Below are positions 17,620 to 26,002 of a stretch of 64,000 bases of DNA, piece after piece. Within the stretch, counting starts at the first letter, position 1. Every line of letters begins with the position of its first letter. The stretch lies in NCBI GenBank assembly GCA_041398025.1, contig JAWKVM010000026.1, positions 62,001 through 126,000 of the forward strand, written 5' to 3'. Origin of the DNA: JANQPX01 sp041398025. Lineage in GTDB: Bacteria > Pseudomonadota > Alphaproteobacteria > Geminicoccales > Geminicoccaceae. A program made the translations under genes and the position numbers. Below the pieces are notes generated by a model, which saw only the letters and a list, made by a program, of their open reading frames with translations, ran no database searches and was not told where the DNA came from.

Positions 17620-18436
17620 ACATCAACGCCGCCGGCACCTGGTAGCCAAGCGAGCTGTGTGGCCGGTGGTTATTGTAGTCGATCCGCCATGACTCGCACT
17701 TTCTCCGCGCATCGGCAAGGTTCATGAACCAGTGCGCGCTCAGACATTCGGCTCTGAACTTGCCGTTCAGGCTCTCGATGAAGGCGTTGTCCGTCGGCTT
17801 GCCTGGCCGCGAGAAGTCGAGCTCGACACTCTTGGCATAGGCCCAGAGATCAAGGTCTTTCGAGATGAACTCCGGCCCCTGGTCGATCCGGACGGACCTG
17901 GGATAGCCAAGCTCGGCACAGACCCGCTCGAGCGTCGCCACGACATCCGCGCCGGTGTAGGACCGCCGTGCATCGATAGCCGGCACATAGCGCGTGAACG
18001 CATCGATGATCGTCAGCACGCGGATTTTCGTGCCGTCGTAGAGCTGGTCATGGACAAAATCCATCGCCCAGACATCGTTTCGCCGTTTGGGATCGGTCCG
18101 GCCTTCGCGCAGCTTGGCTTTGACCTTCCGCTTGGGCGCCTTGTTGCGTAGCTGCAAGCCCAGCTCCCGATACAGCCGATAAACCCGCTTGGTGTTCACA
18201 AGCCAGCCTTCCCGGCGCAAAAGCACATGGATCCGCCGGTAGCCGTAGCGTACGCGCGTCTCGGCGATCTCCTTGATCCGCTTCTTCAGATCAGCCTGCG
18301 GCGGACTGATGGACACGTAGTGATAGGTCGAACGCTGAGCCTGCAGAACCTTGCAAGCCCGCCTGATGCTCACCTTCCAGATCACCCGGAGATCGTCCAC
18401 CAGCTCTCGATGCCGCGCAGGCTTTAGAGCTTTCGG
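17591..18436 (-). CDS. IS3 family transposase OrfB (DDE catalytic part)
   Basis: The integrase-like part of the IS3 transposase, normally made as an OrfAB fusion by -1 frameshifting. The frameshift zone is at 18430-18435, where the minus strand reads CGAAAGC next to the orfA stop. Catalytic residues are visible: Asp in 'VWAMDFVHD', Asp in 'RIDQGPEFI' and Glu in 'NAFIESLNGKFRAEC'. The HTH_21 region ('RVRYGYRRIHVLLRREGW') precedes them. The frame is intact to its stop, so the element may be active. An open frame extends upstream to 18571 inside orfA, but that stretch is out of register with homology. Confidence 0.9.
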   Translation of the reverse strand, partial: PKALKPARHRELVDDLRVIWKVSIRRACKVLQAQRSTYHYVSISPPQADLKKRIKEIAETRVRYGYRRIHVLLRREGWLVNTKRVYRLYRELGLQLRNKAPKRKVKAKLREGRTDPKRRNDVWAMDFVHDQLYDGTKIRVLTIIDAFTRYVPAIDARRSYTGADVVATLERVCAELGYPRSVRIDQGPEFISKDLDLWAYAKSVELDFSRPGKPTDNAFIESLNGKFRAECLSAHWFMNLADARRKCESWRIDYNNHRPHSSLGYQVPAALMLSSRQTSPP

Positions 18437-18690
18437 CGGATAACGTCCTGAAGCATCTCCTTGTCCAAAGAAAGGTCGGCAACGATCCGTTTGAGCCGGC
18501 CGTTCTCCTCTTCGAGCTGCTTGAGACGCTTCATCTCTGATGGCATCAGACCGCCATATTTCTTGCGCCACCTATAGTACGTTTGCTGCGAAATGCCGGC
18601 CTTCCGGCAGACCTCCTCAACCGCAGTGCCTTCTTCCGCCTGCCGCAGAATGAACGCGATCTGTGCATCCGTGAATGTCGACTTTTTCAT
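18424..18690 (-). CDS. IS3 family transposase OrfA (helix-turn-helix part)
   Basis: An 88-residue OrfA. A helix-turn-helix ('TAVEEVCRKAGISQQTYYRWRKKYGG', split here as residues ~19-44) is followed by a leucine zipper-type coiled coil ('MKRLKQLEEENGRLKRIVADL'-like, residues ~52-72). It binds the inverted repeats and mediates multimerisation. The stop overlaps the OrfB frame, as expected for programmed -1 frameshifting. Confidence 0.9.
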   Translation of the reverse strand: MKKSTFTDAQIAFILRQAEEGTAVEEVCRKAGISQQTYYRWRKKYGGLMPSEMKRLKQLEEENGRLKRIVADLSLDKEMLQDVIRRKL

Positions 18691-18767
18691 GCATCTTCCT
18701 CGTCAGCAGCCCTCTTCGCTAAACGAGAATTTTCACACCCGCCATGGTCCAATTCCCAGGATGCAGG

Positions 18768-19478
18768 TCAGGTTGCGAAGCGGGTGCGATGGACGAGTTT
18801 GCTCTTCATCGAGCCGAAGAACCTCTCGCTGCCAATCATCCGACGAATCGGTGCTGCCTGGTCGTCAACCATGTCCGCGGTCGGCTCGTCCAGACAGATC
18901 AACGGCGATCGGCACTGCAGCACGCGCGCCACGGCCAGGTAGCGCCGGTCGGCGAAGGTGAGATCGACGAGACGTTCGTCCAGGGAGTCGATCAGATAAT
19001 CGAGGCCTCTCATCTGCAGCATGGCGTGCAAGGTCTGGATCTGTTCGAGGCGGGTGAGCTGATTGCGGTTTGGCATCCCGTCGACGAGATAGTCGGTCAC
19101 GGTGGTGAGCAGTTGCGGCAGCTTCTGCCCAAGGAGAACCGGTTGATTCTCCGGACCGAGCGGCAGTCCTCGATACCGCATCTTGCCGTCGATCCGGACG
19201 CTCCCTCCCTGCGTCTGCATCCCGGAGATGACGCGCAGCAGCGTCGATTTTCCGGTTCCGGCAGGACCGAGCAAAGCGAGAACGCCATGCGCTGCGACGT
19301 CCAGGGTGACCGAGGTCAGGACCCGGTGCTGGCCGTAGCTGACCGCAATGTCGTCAAGGCTCAATAGCGATCCAGCCCAGCCAGCCGGCGTTCCTTCGAT
19401 CGAGGGGGCTTCGGACGCCAAGGCCCGGAACTCACGTCCCACGGCCGGCCATTCTCGTCGAGCTCGGGTCACCGGCAA
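18768..19478 (-). pseudogene. PstB-like ABC transporter ATP-binding protein, 3' end removed by the IS
   Basis: About 236 residues remain. Walker A is 'GPAGTGKST' (71-79), the Q-loop glutamine is in 'VLLGQKLP', the signature is degenerate ('LTFADRRYLAVARVL') and Walker B is 'LICLDEPTAD' (193-202). Phosphate-type PstB ATPases are the closest family I recognise. The frame ends about 35 residues after Walker B, before the H-loop, at a TGA formed by the end of the IS3 element. No continuation was recognised on the other side of the IS. The first in-frame start is TTG and the first ~40 residues do not resemble the family, so the 5' end may be damaged as well. Confidence 0.65.
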
Positions 19479-20374
19479 GTCGCTGCTTTCCCATGAAGAC
19501 GGATACAGCGATCAGTAAGGGACCGGCCCGGCCCGGCCAGCGGTGACTCCGAGCCTGATGCAAAAGAACCATTCACACCGACTACCAAAGTTAACGGATT
19601 TGAATGGGCCAGCGGGAGGTTGGACCATCTCATAAACAGAGCGACAACCTACCAGCACAACGATCATCCCTGGTCGTCCTACAGGCGAACATCTAGTAAC
19701 ATGCAACAGAAATTTTGTGTTCATTCAACTTTAGACTGAAATAGCACATTGCAGTCCTGGAAAGATGTAACCTCAGCCATATGACGCCTTTGCGCGGAGG
19801 AGACGGTCATTCCAGGACGAGAACGTCATCGACGTGCGTGTGGATTCGAACAGCAAAAGCGCCAGCCTTCGTACGGATCAGGGCGGGATGTCGAGGTGGC
19901 GTTGTCCTAACGTCAAAACGCAATCAGTCGGCTTGCTTATCGACTGCAGACGGCCTTCTTGCCGCCAGCGTTACAATGTCTTAACCGAATTGTGCCGCGA
20001 TGTTGATCTGGTCCATGCGATCCTGGGTGTCCATCCACCCGTCACAACAGATGAGGTAAGGCTCCGACTCCCAGGATCGCATGGACCAGGTCATGAAGCG
20101 TAGCTGCCGGGAGTTAAGGTTTGGTTGACGGTGCGGCGAAATACGCTTGGCGGCATGCTCCCATGACCGAGATCGTTGCGCGATCGGATGATTCTCCTTG
20201 ATCGGCAAGGAAAAACAACGAGATACCGTGGCCGTCGCTCGCCGCTGATCGCGATCCGCTGCAATCGCCGAACGATGCGCTTGATCGTGCGAATGAATAT
20301 TGTATGATCGTCTTACCATGACATGAAGCCGTAACAGGCCGTGTCGTGACAAGAACGACATTCGGGGAGGGACC
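19479..20374. other. AT-richer intergenic region with a palindromic repeat
   Basis: About 900 bases without a convincing gene; open frames here are short and have irregular codon use. It contains the large inverted repeat at 20008-20089 listed separately. A near-CtrA sequence TTAA-N7-TTGA lies at about 20114, too far from the next gene to call. The region probably reflects decay near the insertion sequence. Confidence 0.5.
20008..20089. repeat. Dispersed palindromic repeat, copy A
   Basis: Two perfect 20-base arms, CTGGTCCATGCGATCCTGGG (20008-20027) and its complement (20070-20089), enclose a 42-base spacer. The right arm with flanks, read on the minus strand, matches the left arm of the copy at 45918 over 39 bases with about five differences. 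It could form a long stem-loop in RNA or cruciform DNA. It belongs to a REP/ERIC-like interspersed family. Confidence 0.8.
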
Positions 20375-21124
20375 ATGCAGCGCCTCAAGGGCAAGGCCGC
20401 TTTCGTCACCGGTGGAGGCGGCGGCATCGGCAAGGCGATCGCGCTCGCCATGGCGCGGGAAGGCGCTATCGTGGGGGTCGCCGACATCAATGCCGCGCTG
20501 CTCGATCAGACCGTCGCGGAGAACCAGGAACTGCCCCTCCGTGCGATCCCCTGCGACGTCGCCGATCGGGAGGCCGTGAAGGTGGCCATCGACGGCTTCG
20601 CCGAAAAAGCCGGTGGGCTCGATATTCTGGTCAACAACGCGGTGCGCTTTCATTACGTGCCGATCACGGAATTCGATCCCGAGATCGCTTCGTCCATGGT
20701 CGATAGCGGCCTGAAGGGCGTCTATTGGGGGCTGCAGGCGGCGATACCGCATATCGCGGCGCGGGGTGGGGGCTGCATTCTCAATCTCTCCTCGATCGCG
20801 GTGCTGATGGCGATCCCGAACGCGTCGGTCTACACATCGATCAAGGGGGCGATCGATGCGCTCACGCGGCAGCAGGCGGCGGAGCTCGGGCCGAAGGGCA
20901 TTCGCGTCAATGCGCTGGCGCCTGGCTCGGTGCCGACGCCGGGTGCGAATTCGGTGATCAATGAGGCGGGCTGGGAGACGCGCGCGAAAAAGTCGGTGCT
21001 CGGCATCCTGCCGACCGCCGAGGACATCGCCAACGCCGCCGTCTTTCTCGCCTCGGACGAGGCGCGCGCGATCACCGGCATCACGCTGGTGATCGACGCC
21101 GGCATGACCATCACCGGGCCCTGA
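20375..21124 (+). CDS. SDR family oxidoreductase at the head of the ABC operon
   Basis: A 249-residue classical SDR: cofactor motif 'TGGGGGIG' (12-19), 'NNAVRFHY' near 88, 'NLSSIAV' with the catalytic Ser, and Tyr153-x-x-x-Lys157 ('YTSIK'). The C-terminus 'GITLVIDAGMTI' is typical. GGGAGGGACC provides a strong ribosome site. It lies 27 bases before the livH-like gene in the same direction, so the enzyme probably acts on the compound imported by that transporter, or on a derivative. Substrate unknown. Confidence 0.92.
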   Translation: MQRLKGKAAFVTGGGGGIGKAIALAMAREGAIVGVADINAALLDQTVAENQELPLRAIPCDVADREAVKVAIDGFAEKAGGLDILVNNAVRFHYVPITEFDPEIASSMVDSGLKGVYWGLQAAIPHIAARGGGCILNLSSIAVLMAIPNASVYTSIKGAIDALTRQQAAELGPKGIRVNALAPGSVPTPGANSVINEAGWETRAKKSVLGILPTAEDIANAAVFLASDEARAITGITLVIDAGMTITGP

Positions 21125-21151
21125 GGTGATGACCGGCAGGCGCGCGATCCC

Positions 21152-22114
21152 ATGAGTGCCACCGAGATCCTGATCGAGAGCATTCTGCAGGCGGTCGTCG
21201 CCGGCGTGTCGCTCGGCGCGATCTATGGGCTGCTCTGCGTCGGTCTGGCGATGATCTTCAGCATCATGCGGGTGATCAACTTCGCCCAGGGCGACTTCAT
21301 GATGCTCGGCATGTATGCCGCCTACTACATCCTGATCGGCCTCGGCCTGCAGCCGCTGTTCGGCGATATCGTCGGTCCCTATGTCGCGATCATGCTGGTG
21401 GCGCCGATCCTGTTCGTGTTCGGCTGGGCGATCCACCGCACGCTGATTCGCCAGGTGACCGGCATCCGCACGGCAGAGATGGAGGCCGAGGGGCATTACG
21501 CCCAGCTCATCCTCACGCTCGGCATCGCTCTCGTGCTGCAGAACGGCGCGATGATCCTGTTCGGCGCGAAGCTCTTGTCGGTAAGGACGCCGCTCGCTTC
21601 GGATGCCTGGGTGTTCGGGCCGCTGTTCGGCGACGCCATCCTGATCTTTTTGAACAAGGCGCGCATCGTCGCGGCGATCGCATCGGTGCTGATCATCCTG
21701 CTGCTCTGGCTCGCGATCAGCCGGACCCTGCTCGGCAAGTCGCTGCGCGCCGCCGCCGACAATCCGGAGGCCGCGACCTATATGGGCATCGACGTCGATC
21801 GCGCGCATCGGATCGCGTTTGGCCTGGGCACGGCGATCACCGCGGTTGCCGGCGGCTTTCTCGCGACCAGCTACCCGTTCCATCCCTTCGTCGGGCTGGA
21901 ATACGTGATCGTCATGTATGCGGGCGTGGTGCTCGGCGGCATCGGCTCGGTGATCGGCGCGTTCTGGGGCGGGATGACCATCGGCCTCGTCCAGCAGCTC
22001 TCGATCCTGGTGCTCCCCCAGCAGCTTCAGAACGCCACGATCTTCGTGGTCTTCCTGATCATCGTGATCCTAAGGCCGCAAGGCTTTTTCGGTCGCGTGG
22101 CGGAGCGCACCTGA
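21152..22114 (+). CDS. Branched-chain amino acid type ABC transporter permease (LivH family)
   Basis: A 320-residue inner membrane permease with about eight hydrophobic segments. Conserved features of LivH include 'GLLCVGLAMIFSIMRVINFAQGDFMMLGMY' near the N-terminus (residues ~24-53) and 'RAAADNPEAATYMGIDVDRA', the cytoplasmic loop that docks the ATPase. Its stop overlaps the next start by one base (TGATG). The family imports branched-chain amino acids, amides, urea and aromatic acids, so the substrate is open. Confidence 0.94.
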   Translation: MSATEILIESILQAVVAGVSLGAIYGLLCVGLAMIFSIMRVINFAQGDFMMLGMYAAYYILIGLGLQPLFGDIVGPYVAIMLVAPILFVFGWAIHRTLIRQVTGIRTAEMEAEGHYAQLILTLGIALVLQNGAMILFGAKLLSVRTPLASDAWVFGPLFGDAILIFLNKARIVAAIASVLIILLLWLAISRTLLGKSLRAAADNPEAATYMGIDVDRAHRIAFGLGTAITAVAGGFLATSYPFHPFVGLEYVIVMYAGVVLGGIGSVIGAFWGGMTIGLVQQLSILVLPQQLQNATIFVVFLIIVILRPQGFFGRVAERT

Positions 22115-23856
22115 TGGATCTCCTGCGCTCGCTCATCCCGTTCTTCATCTTCGCTGCGGTCTATCTGGTGATCGCGCTCTTGGTGACCAATTCCTACTAC
22201 CAGCTGATCATCACTTTAGTGCTGGTCTGGGCGAGCTTCGGGCTCTCCTGGAACATGCTGTCGGGCTATACTGGCCTGATCTCCTTCGGCCATGCCTCGT
22301 TTTTCGGTCTCGGCGCGTTTGCGACGGTGCTCGCCCAGCGCTATCTCGGCATCTCGCCCTGGTTCATGCTGCCGATCTCGGCGCTGATCGGGGCGGGCGC
22401 CGGGCTCCTGATCGGCCTCCCGACCTTTCGCCTGCGCGGCCATTACTTCGCGCTCTCGATGCTCGCCTATCCGCTGGCGTTTTTCTATACGTTTCAGTGG
22501 CTCGGCTATCCCGAGGTCACCGTGCCGCGCGTCCTCGACAATCCGGCGCTCTACATGCAGTTCTCGGACGGACGGGTGTACACGGTGCTGGCGCTTCTCC
22601 TGCTCACCATCATCGTCATCGTCACCCGCATGGTCGAGCGCTCGCGCTTCGGCATGTCCCTGGTGGCGATCAAGCAGAACGAGGCCGCGGCGGATGCGGC
22701 CGGGGTCAACGTGCTCGCCTGGAAGCTGCGCGCGATCGCGGTCTCTGGCGCGATCGCAGGGGCGGTCGGCGCGTTCTACGCGGTGGTCATCCTGGTGATC
22801 ACGCCGAACTCCGCCTTCGGCATGCTGGTCTCGGCGCAGGCGCTGACCGTTGCGATGTTCGGCGGTGTCGGCACGGTCTGGGGCCCGATCATCGGCGCGG
22901 CCTTCCTGATTCCGATCGCCGAGACCCTGCATGCCGAGCTCGGCAGCTACCTGCCCGGCATCCAGGGCGTGGTCTACGGGCTTGCGATCATCGTCCTGAT
23001 CATCGCAGCACCCGAAGGCGTTTTCTGGAAGGCGCGCGATCTGTTCATGCGGCGCAGCGACACCGAGCGCGAGTTCGAGGACGCCGATGTCGTCACATTG
23101 CCGACGGCGCGTCGCCAGGTCACGGACGAGACCGTGCTCGAAGTATCAGGCGTCTCCAAATCCTTCGGCGGGCTGAAGGCGGTGAGCGACGTGTCGTTTG
23201 CGGTCAAGCGCGGCGAGATATTGGGCATCATCGGGCCGAACGGTGCGGGCAAGACCACGCTGTTCAACGTGCTGAACGGCTTTCAGAAGCCGGATGCCGG
23301 CCGCATCGTCTTGAACGGTGTCGACATCACTGGCCTCAAGCCCCACCAGGTGTGTCTGGCGGGTGCCGGCCGCACCTTCCAGATCATGCGCCCGTTCAAG
23401 CGCTGGAGTGTCGCTGACAACGTCAAGGTCGGCGCTTATGCGCGCGCCGAGGACGAAGCGGATGCCGAGGCGATCGCGCGGGATGCCGTCCGCCGGGTCG
23501 GCCTGGCGCCGCTGTCCGACCGGATCGCCTCGACACTGACCACCAAGGAGCTCCGGCTGATGGAGCTGGCTCGCGCGGTCGCCGGCAAGCCCGATCTTCT
23601 CTTGCTCGACGAGACCCTGGCCGGGCTCGGCGGTGACGAGGCGAAGCAGGTGGTCGACGTGGTGCGCGGCCTCGCCGCGTCCGGGCTCACCATCGTGATC
23701 ATCGAGCACACCATGCAGGCGATGGTGCAGCTCGTCGACCGCTTCGTCGTGCTCGATCACGGCGAGCTGCTGGCGGAAGGGTTGCCGGAAAACATCACCA
23801 GGGATCCGAAGGTGATCGAGGCCTATCTCGGCGCGAAATGGGCGGCCCATGGCTGA
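22114..23856 (+). CDS. LivM-LivG fusion: ABC permease joined to ATP-binding protein
   Basis: A 580-residue fusion. Residues ~1-320 are a LivM permease ('LSWNMLSGYTGLISFGHASFFGLGAF', split over ~42-67, and the 'AIKQNEAAADAAGVNVLAWKLRA' docking loop). Residues ~340-580 are a LivG ATPase with Walker A 'GPNGAGKTT', Q-loop 'AGRTFQIMRPF', Walker B 'LLLLDETLAG' and switch His in 'IIEHTM'. The ABC signature is 'LTTKELRLMEL' rather than LSGGQ, a degenerate form seen in some LivG relatives. It overlaps livF by eight bases. Fusion enforces 1:1 pairing of these subunits. Confidence 0.92.
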   Translation: MDLLRSLIPFFIFAAVYLVIALLVTNSYYQLIITLVLVWASFGLSWNMLSGYTGLISFGHASFFGLGAFATVLAQRYLGISPWFMLPISALIGAGAGLLIGLPTFRLRGHYFALSMLAYPLAFFYTFQWLGYPEVTVPRVLDNPALYMQFSDGRVYTVLALLLLTIIVIVTRMVERSRFGMSLVAIKQNEAAADAAGVNVLAWKLRAIAVSGAIAGAVGAFYAVVILVITPNSAFGMLVSAQALTVAMFGGVGTVWGPIIGAAFLIPIAETLHAELGSYLPGIQGVVYGLAIIVLIIAAPEGVFWKARDLFMRRSDTEREFEDADVVTLPTARRQVTDETVLEVSGVSKSFGGLKAVSDVSFAVKRGEILGIIGPNGAGKTTLFNVLNGFQKPDAGRIVLNGVDITGLKPHQVCLAGAGRTFQIMRPFKRWSVADNVKVGAYARAEDEADAEAIARDAVRRVGLAPLSDRIASTLTTKELRLMELARAVAGKPDLLLLDETLAGLGGDEAKQVVDVVRGLAASGLTIVIIEHTMQAMVQLVDRFVVLDHGELLAEGLPENITRDPKVIEAYLGAKWAAHG

Positions 23857-24574
23857 AGCAACTTCCCTGCTGGAAGTGCGCGGGTTGTCCGCGGGCTATG
23901 GTGACGTCGCCGTGCTCCACGACGTCTCGATCAGGGTGCCCGCCGGCGCGTTCGTCGCGATCGTCGGGCCGAACGGAGCGGGCAAGACCACGCTGTTCAA
24001 GACGCTCTCCGGCGTGCTGCCGGCGATGGGCGGATCGATCACCTTCGACGGCGAGGATTTTTCCGGTGTGCCCGCCCATGACCGGCCCCATCGCGGTCTC
24101 GCCCATGTGCCCGAGGGACGCCAGATGTTCGCCTCGCTCAGCGTGCGCGAGAACCTGGAGATGGGCGCCTACACGGAAGCTGGGCGGAAGGCCTGGACCG
24201 ACAACATCGAAAAAATCTATGCCTGGCTGCCGGTGCTCGCCGAGCGCGCGGACCAGCTCGCCGGGACGCTTTCCGGTGGCGAGCAGCAGATGCTGGCGAT
24301 CGGCCGCGGCCTCGCCTCGGCGCCCAAGCTTCTGATGCTGGACGAGCCTTCGATGGGCCTTGCCCCCGCGATCGCCGATTTCGTCTTCGAAAAGCTGATG
24401 GAGATCCGCCGCGACACCGGGCTCACCATTCTCCTGGTGGAGCAGCGGGTCGCCGAGGCGCTGCAGCTCGCCGATCACGGCTATGTGCTCGAGACCGGCC
24501 GCGTGGCGCTCGAGGGCACCCATGAAACGCTGAAGGCCGATGACCGCATTCGCCAAGCGTATCTGGGCATGTAA
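23849..24574 (+). CDS. Branched-chain amino acid type ABC transporter ATP-binding protein (LivF family)
   Basis: A 241-residue ATPase with Walker A 'GPNGAGKTT', LivF-specific 'LAHVPEGRQMFASLSV', signature 'LSGGEQQML', Walker B 'LLMLDEPSMGL' and switch-type 'LLVEQRV' (Gln-Arg in place of the usual His, as normal for LivF). It partners the LivG half of the fused protein. Coupled by an eight-base overlap to the upstream gene; the receptor gene follows 25 bases later. Confidence 0.95.
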   Translation: MAEATSLLEVRGLSAGYGDVAVLHDVSIRVPAGAFVAIVGPNGAGKTTLFKTLSGVLPAMGGSITFDGEDFSGVPAHDRPHRGLAHVPEGRQMFASLSVRENLEMGAYTEAGRKAWTDNIEKIYAWLPVLAERADQLAGTLSGGEQQMLAIGRGLASAPKLLMLDEPSMGLAPAIADFVFEKLMEIRRDTGLTILLVEQRVAEALQLADHGYVLETGRVALEGTHETLKADDRIRQAYLGM

Positions 24575-24599
24575 TGCCCGCAAACCAAGGGAGGACATC

Positions 24600-25805
24600 A
24601 TGAAAAAAACACTGCTCGCCACCGGCTCGATCATAGCGATGGCGCTCGCGACCGCCGCCTCGGCGCAGAATGCCGAACCGGTGCAGATCGGTCTGATCGC
24701 CCCGGTTTCCGGCATCTATGCGCGGCCGGGACAGGTGATGCAGATGGGCGCCGAGCTCGGCATCGAGGACGTGAATGCTGCGGGCGGCGTCGAATGCCTG
24801 GACGGCGCGCCGCTGCAGCTCGAAGTGATCGATTCCGGCGACAGCGTCGAAAAGGCCGCCAACGCCGCCCAGCGCATGGTGGCGGAGTTTCCGGATCTGG
24901 TCGGCGCCACCGGCTCCTATCTCTCGTCGTTCACGCTCGCCGTCACCGAGATCACCGAGCGTGCCAATCTGCCGATGCTGACGCTGTCCTACTCGGATCA
25001 GATCACCGAGCGCGGCTTCAGGAATATTTTTCAGACGTCGGCGACCTCGGGTGCGCAGGCCTCGATCGCGCTGCCGATCATCATGGACCTGGCGGAGGCG
25101 GAGACCGGTACGCGCCCGACTTCGGTGGCGATCATCACCGACAACACCGCGGCCTCGATCTCCTCGGTCGAGCGCATGAAGGGGGGGCTTTTGGACGAGC
25201 TCGGCCTCGAGGTGGCGATGGAAGAAACCTTCACCCCGCCGCTCGCCGATGCCACCTCGCTCGTGCAGCAGGTGCGCACCAGTCAGCCGGATCTCCTGTT
25301 CTTCCTGCCGACGGTGATCTCGGACGCCAATCTGATCCTGCAGAAGATGAAGGAGTTCCGGGTCAAGGTGCCGACCATTTCCTTCGGCATCGCGATCGCC
25401 GAGCCGGAAGTGCTGAACGTCATGGACGCCGGGACCATCGAGGGCGTGATGTCCGCGGTCGCCAATTGGGGCGTGAAGGGCCAGGAGGAGCTGATCGCGC
25501 GCCTGAACGAACGCTATGGCGAGCCCTGGATGACCCAGAACGCGGTCTCGACCTATGGCGACATGTGGATCTTCAAGGCGGCGCTCGAAAAAGCCTGCTC
25601 GCGCGACCGCGAGGCGGTGGCCGAGGCCCTGCGCACCCTGGATGGCGGGCCGAGCACCTACTATCCCGGCGGCACCATCTCCTTCGACGAGATGGGACGG
25701 CGCGAAGGGGCGAGCCTGACCATCATCCAGTGGCAGGACGGCGTGCCGGTGACGATTTTTCCTGACGATCTCGCCGTCGCCACACCGGAGTGGCCGAAAA
25801 ACTGA
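24600..25805 (+). CDS. Branched-chain amino acid type ABC transporter substrate-binding protein
   Basis: A 401-residue periplasmic receptor of the Leu/Ile/Val type I fold. A signal peptide (1-22, ending 'ASAQN') is followed by 'VQIGLIAPVSGIYARPG' and 'MQMGAELGIEDVNAAGG', which are family hallmarks. The chosen ATG has GGGAGGA seven bases upstream. The sequence differs from true LivJ/LivK proteins (larger, with a 'TQNAVSTYGDMWIFKAALEKA' region), so the ligand may not be a branched-chain amino acid. A terminator follows. Confidence 0.93.
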   Translation: MKKTLLATGSIIAMALATAASAQNAEPVQIGLIAPVSGIYARPGQVMQMGAELGIEDVNAAGGVECLDGAPLQLEVIDSGDSVEKAANAAQRMVAEFPDLVGATGSYLSSFTLAVTEITERANLPMLTLSYSDQITERGFRNIFQTSATSGAQASIALPIIMDLAEAETGTRPTSVAIITDNTAASISSVERMKGGLLDELGLEVAMEETFTPPLADATSLVQQVRTSQPDLLFFLPTVISDANLILQKMKEFRVKVPTISFGIAIAEPEVLNVMDAGTIEGVMSAVANWGVKGQEELIARLNERYGEPWMTQNAVSTYGDMWIFKAALEKACSRDREAVAEALRTLDGGPSTYYPGGTISFDEMGRREGASLTIIQWQDGVPVTIFPDDLAVATPEWPKN

Positions 25806-25869
25806 CCGGAAGAGGGTCGCGCCTGCCTGTTTGAGCTGCATCGCGCTGCCTGATCTCGGAACGAACAAG

Positions 25870-25912
25870 GGCCGCGGGTCTTTCGCCATGGCGAGCAACC
25901 CGCGGTTTTTTT
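25870..25912 (+). terminator. Rho-independent terminator of the liv-type operon
   Basis: Eight-base perfect arms CCGCGGGT (25872-25879) and ACCCGCGG (25898-25905), followed by seven T residues, 65 bases after the receptor gene stop. Confidence 0.85.
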
Positions 25913-25945
25913 GACCCGGATCGGAGCCAATCAAATCCCATCTCG

Positions 25946-25976
25946 AAAAAGGAGAGCCGGCCCGAAGGCCGACTCC
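25946..25976 (-). terminator. Rho-independent terminator of the cyclase gene
   Basis: On the minus strand GGAGTCGGCC, a CGAA-type tetraloop complement and GGCCGGCTCTCC form a stem with a small bulge, followed by five T residues (25946-25950 in complement). It lies 27 bases beyond the cyclase stop and backs onto the liv-operon terminator. Confidence 0.75.
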
Positions 25977-26002
25977 CGTCGTTCGAAGGTGGTTCGTCGG
26001 AA

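Larger units (their letters stand above)
17542..18770 (-). mobile_element. IS3-family insertion sequence (about 1.2 kb)
   Basis: It carries overlapping orfA and orfB on the minus strand and terminal inverted repeats. The clear inner repeat pair is 17554-17578 and 18727-18751, matching at 20 of 25 positions and beginning TGGACCAT. Just outside, TGACCCG (17542) and the complement of TGACCTG (18770) also match, so the true tips are probably TGA trinucleotides, as is usual for IS3 elements. Taking the inner repeats as ends, TTCC occurs on both sides (17550-17553, 18753-18756) and could be a target duplication. Both boundaries are therefore uncertain by about 20 bases. Confidence 0.8.

Noticed and set aside
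20114..21883. 589-codon antisense frame over the SDR and livH genes
   Set aside because: It spans two well-supported genes and an intergenic palindrome; composition is charged and repetitive, as in GC-rich shadow frames.
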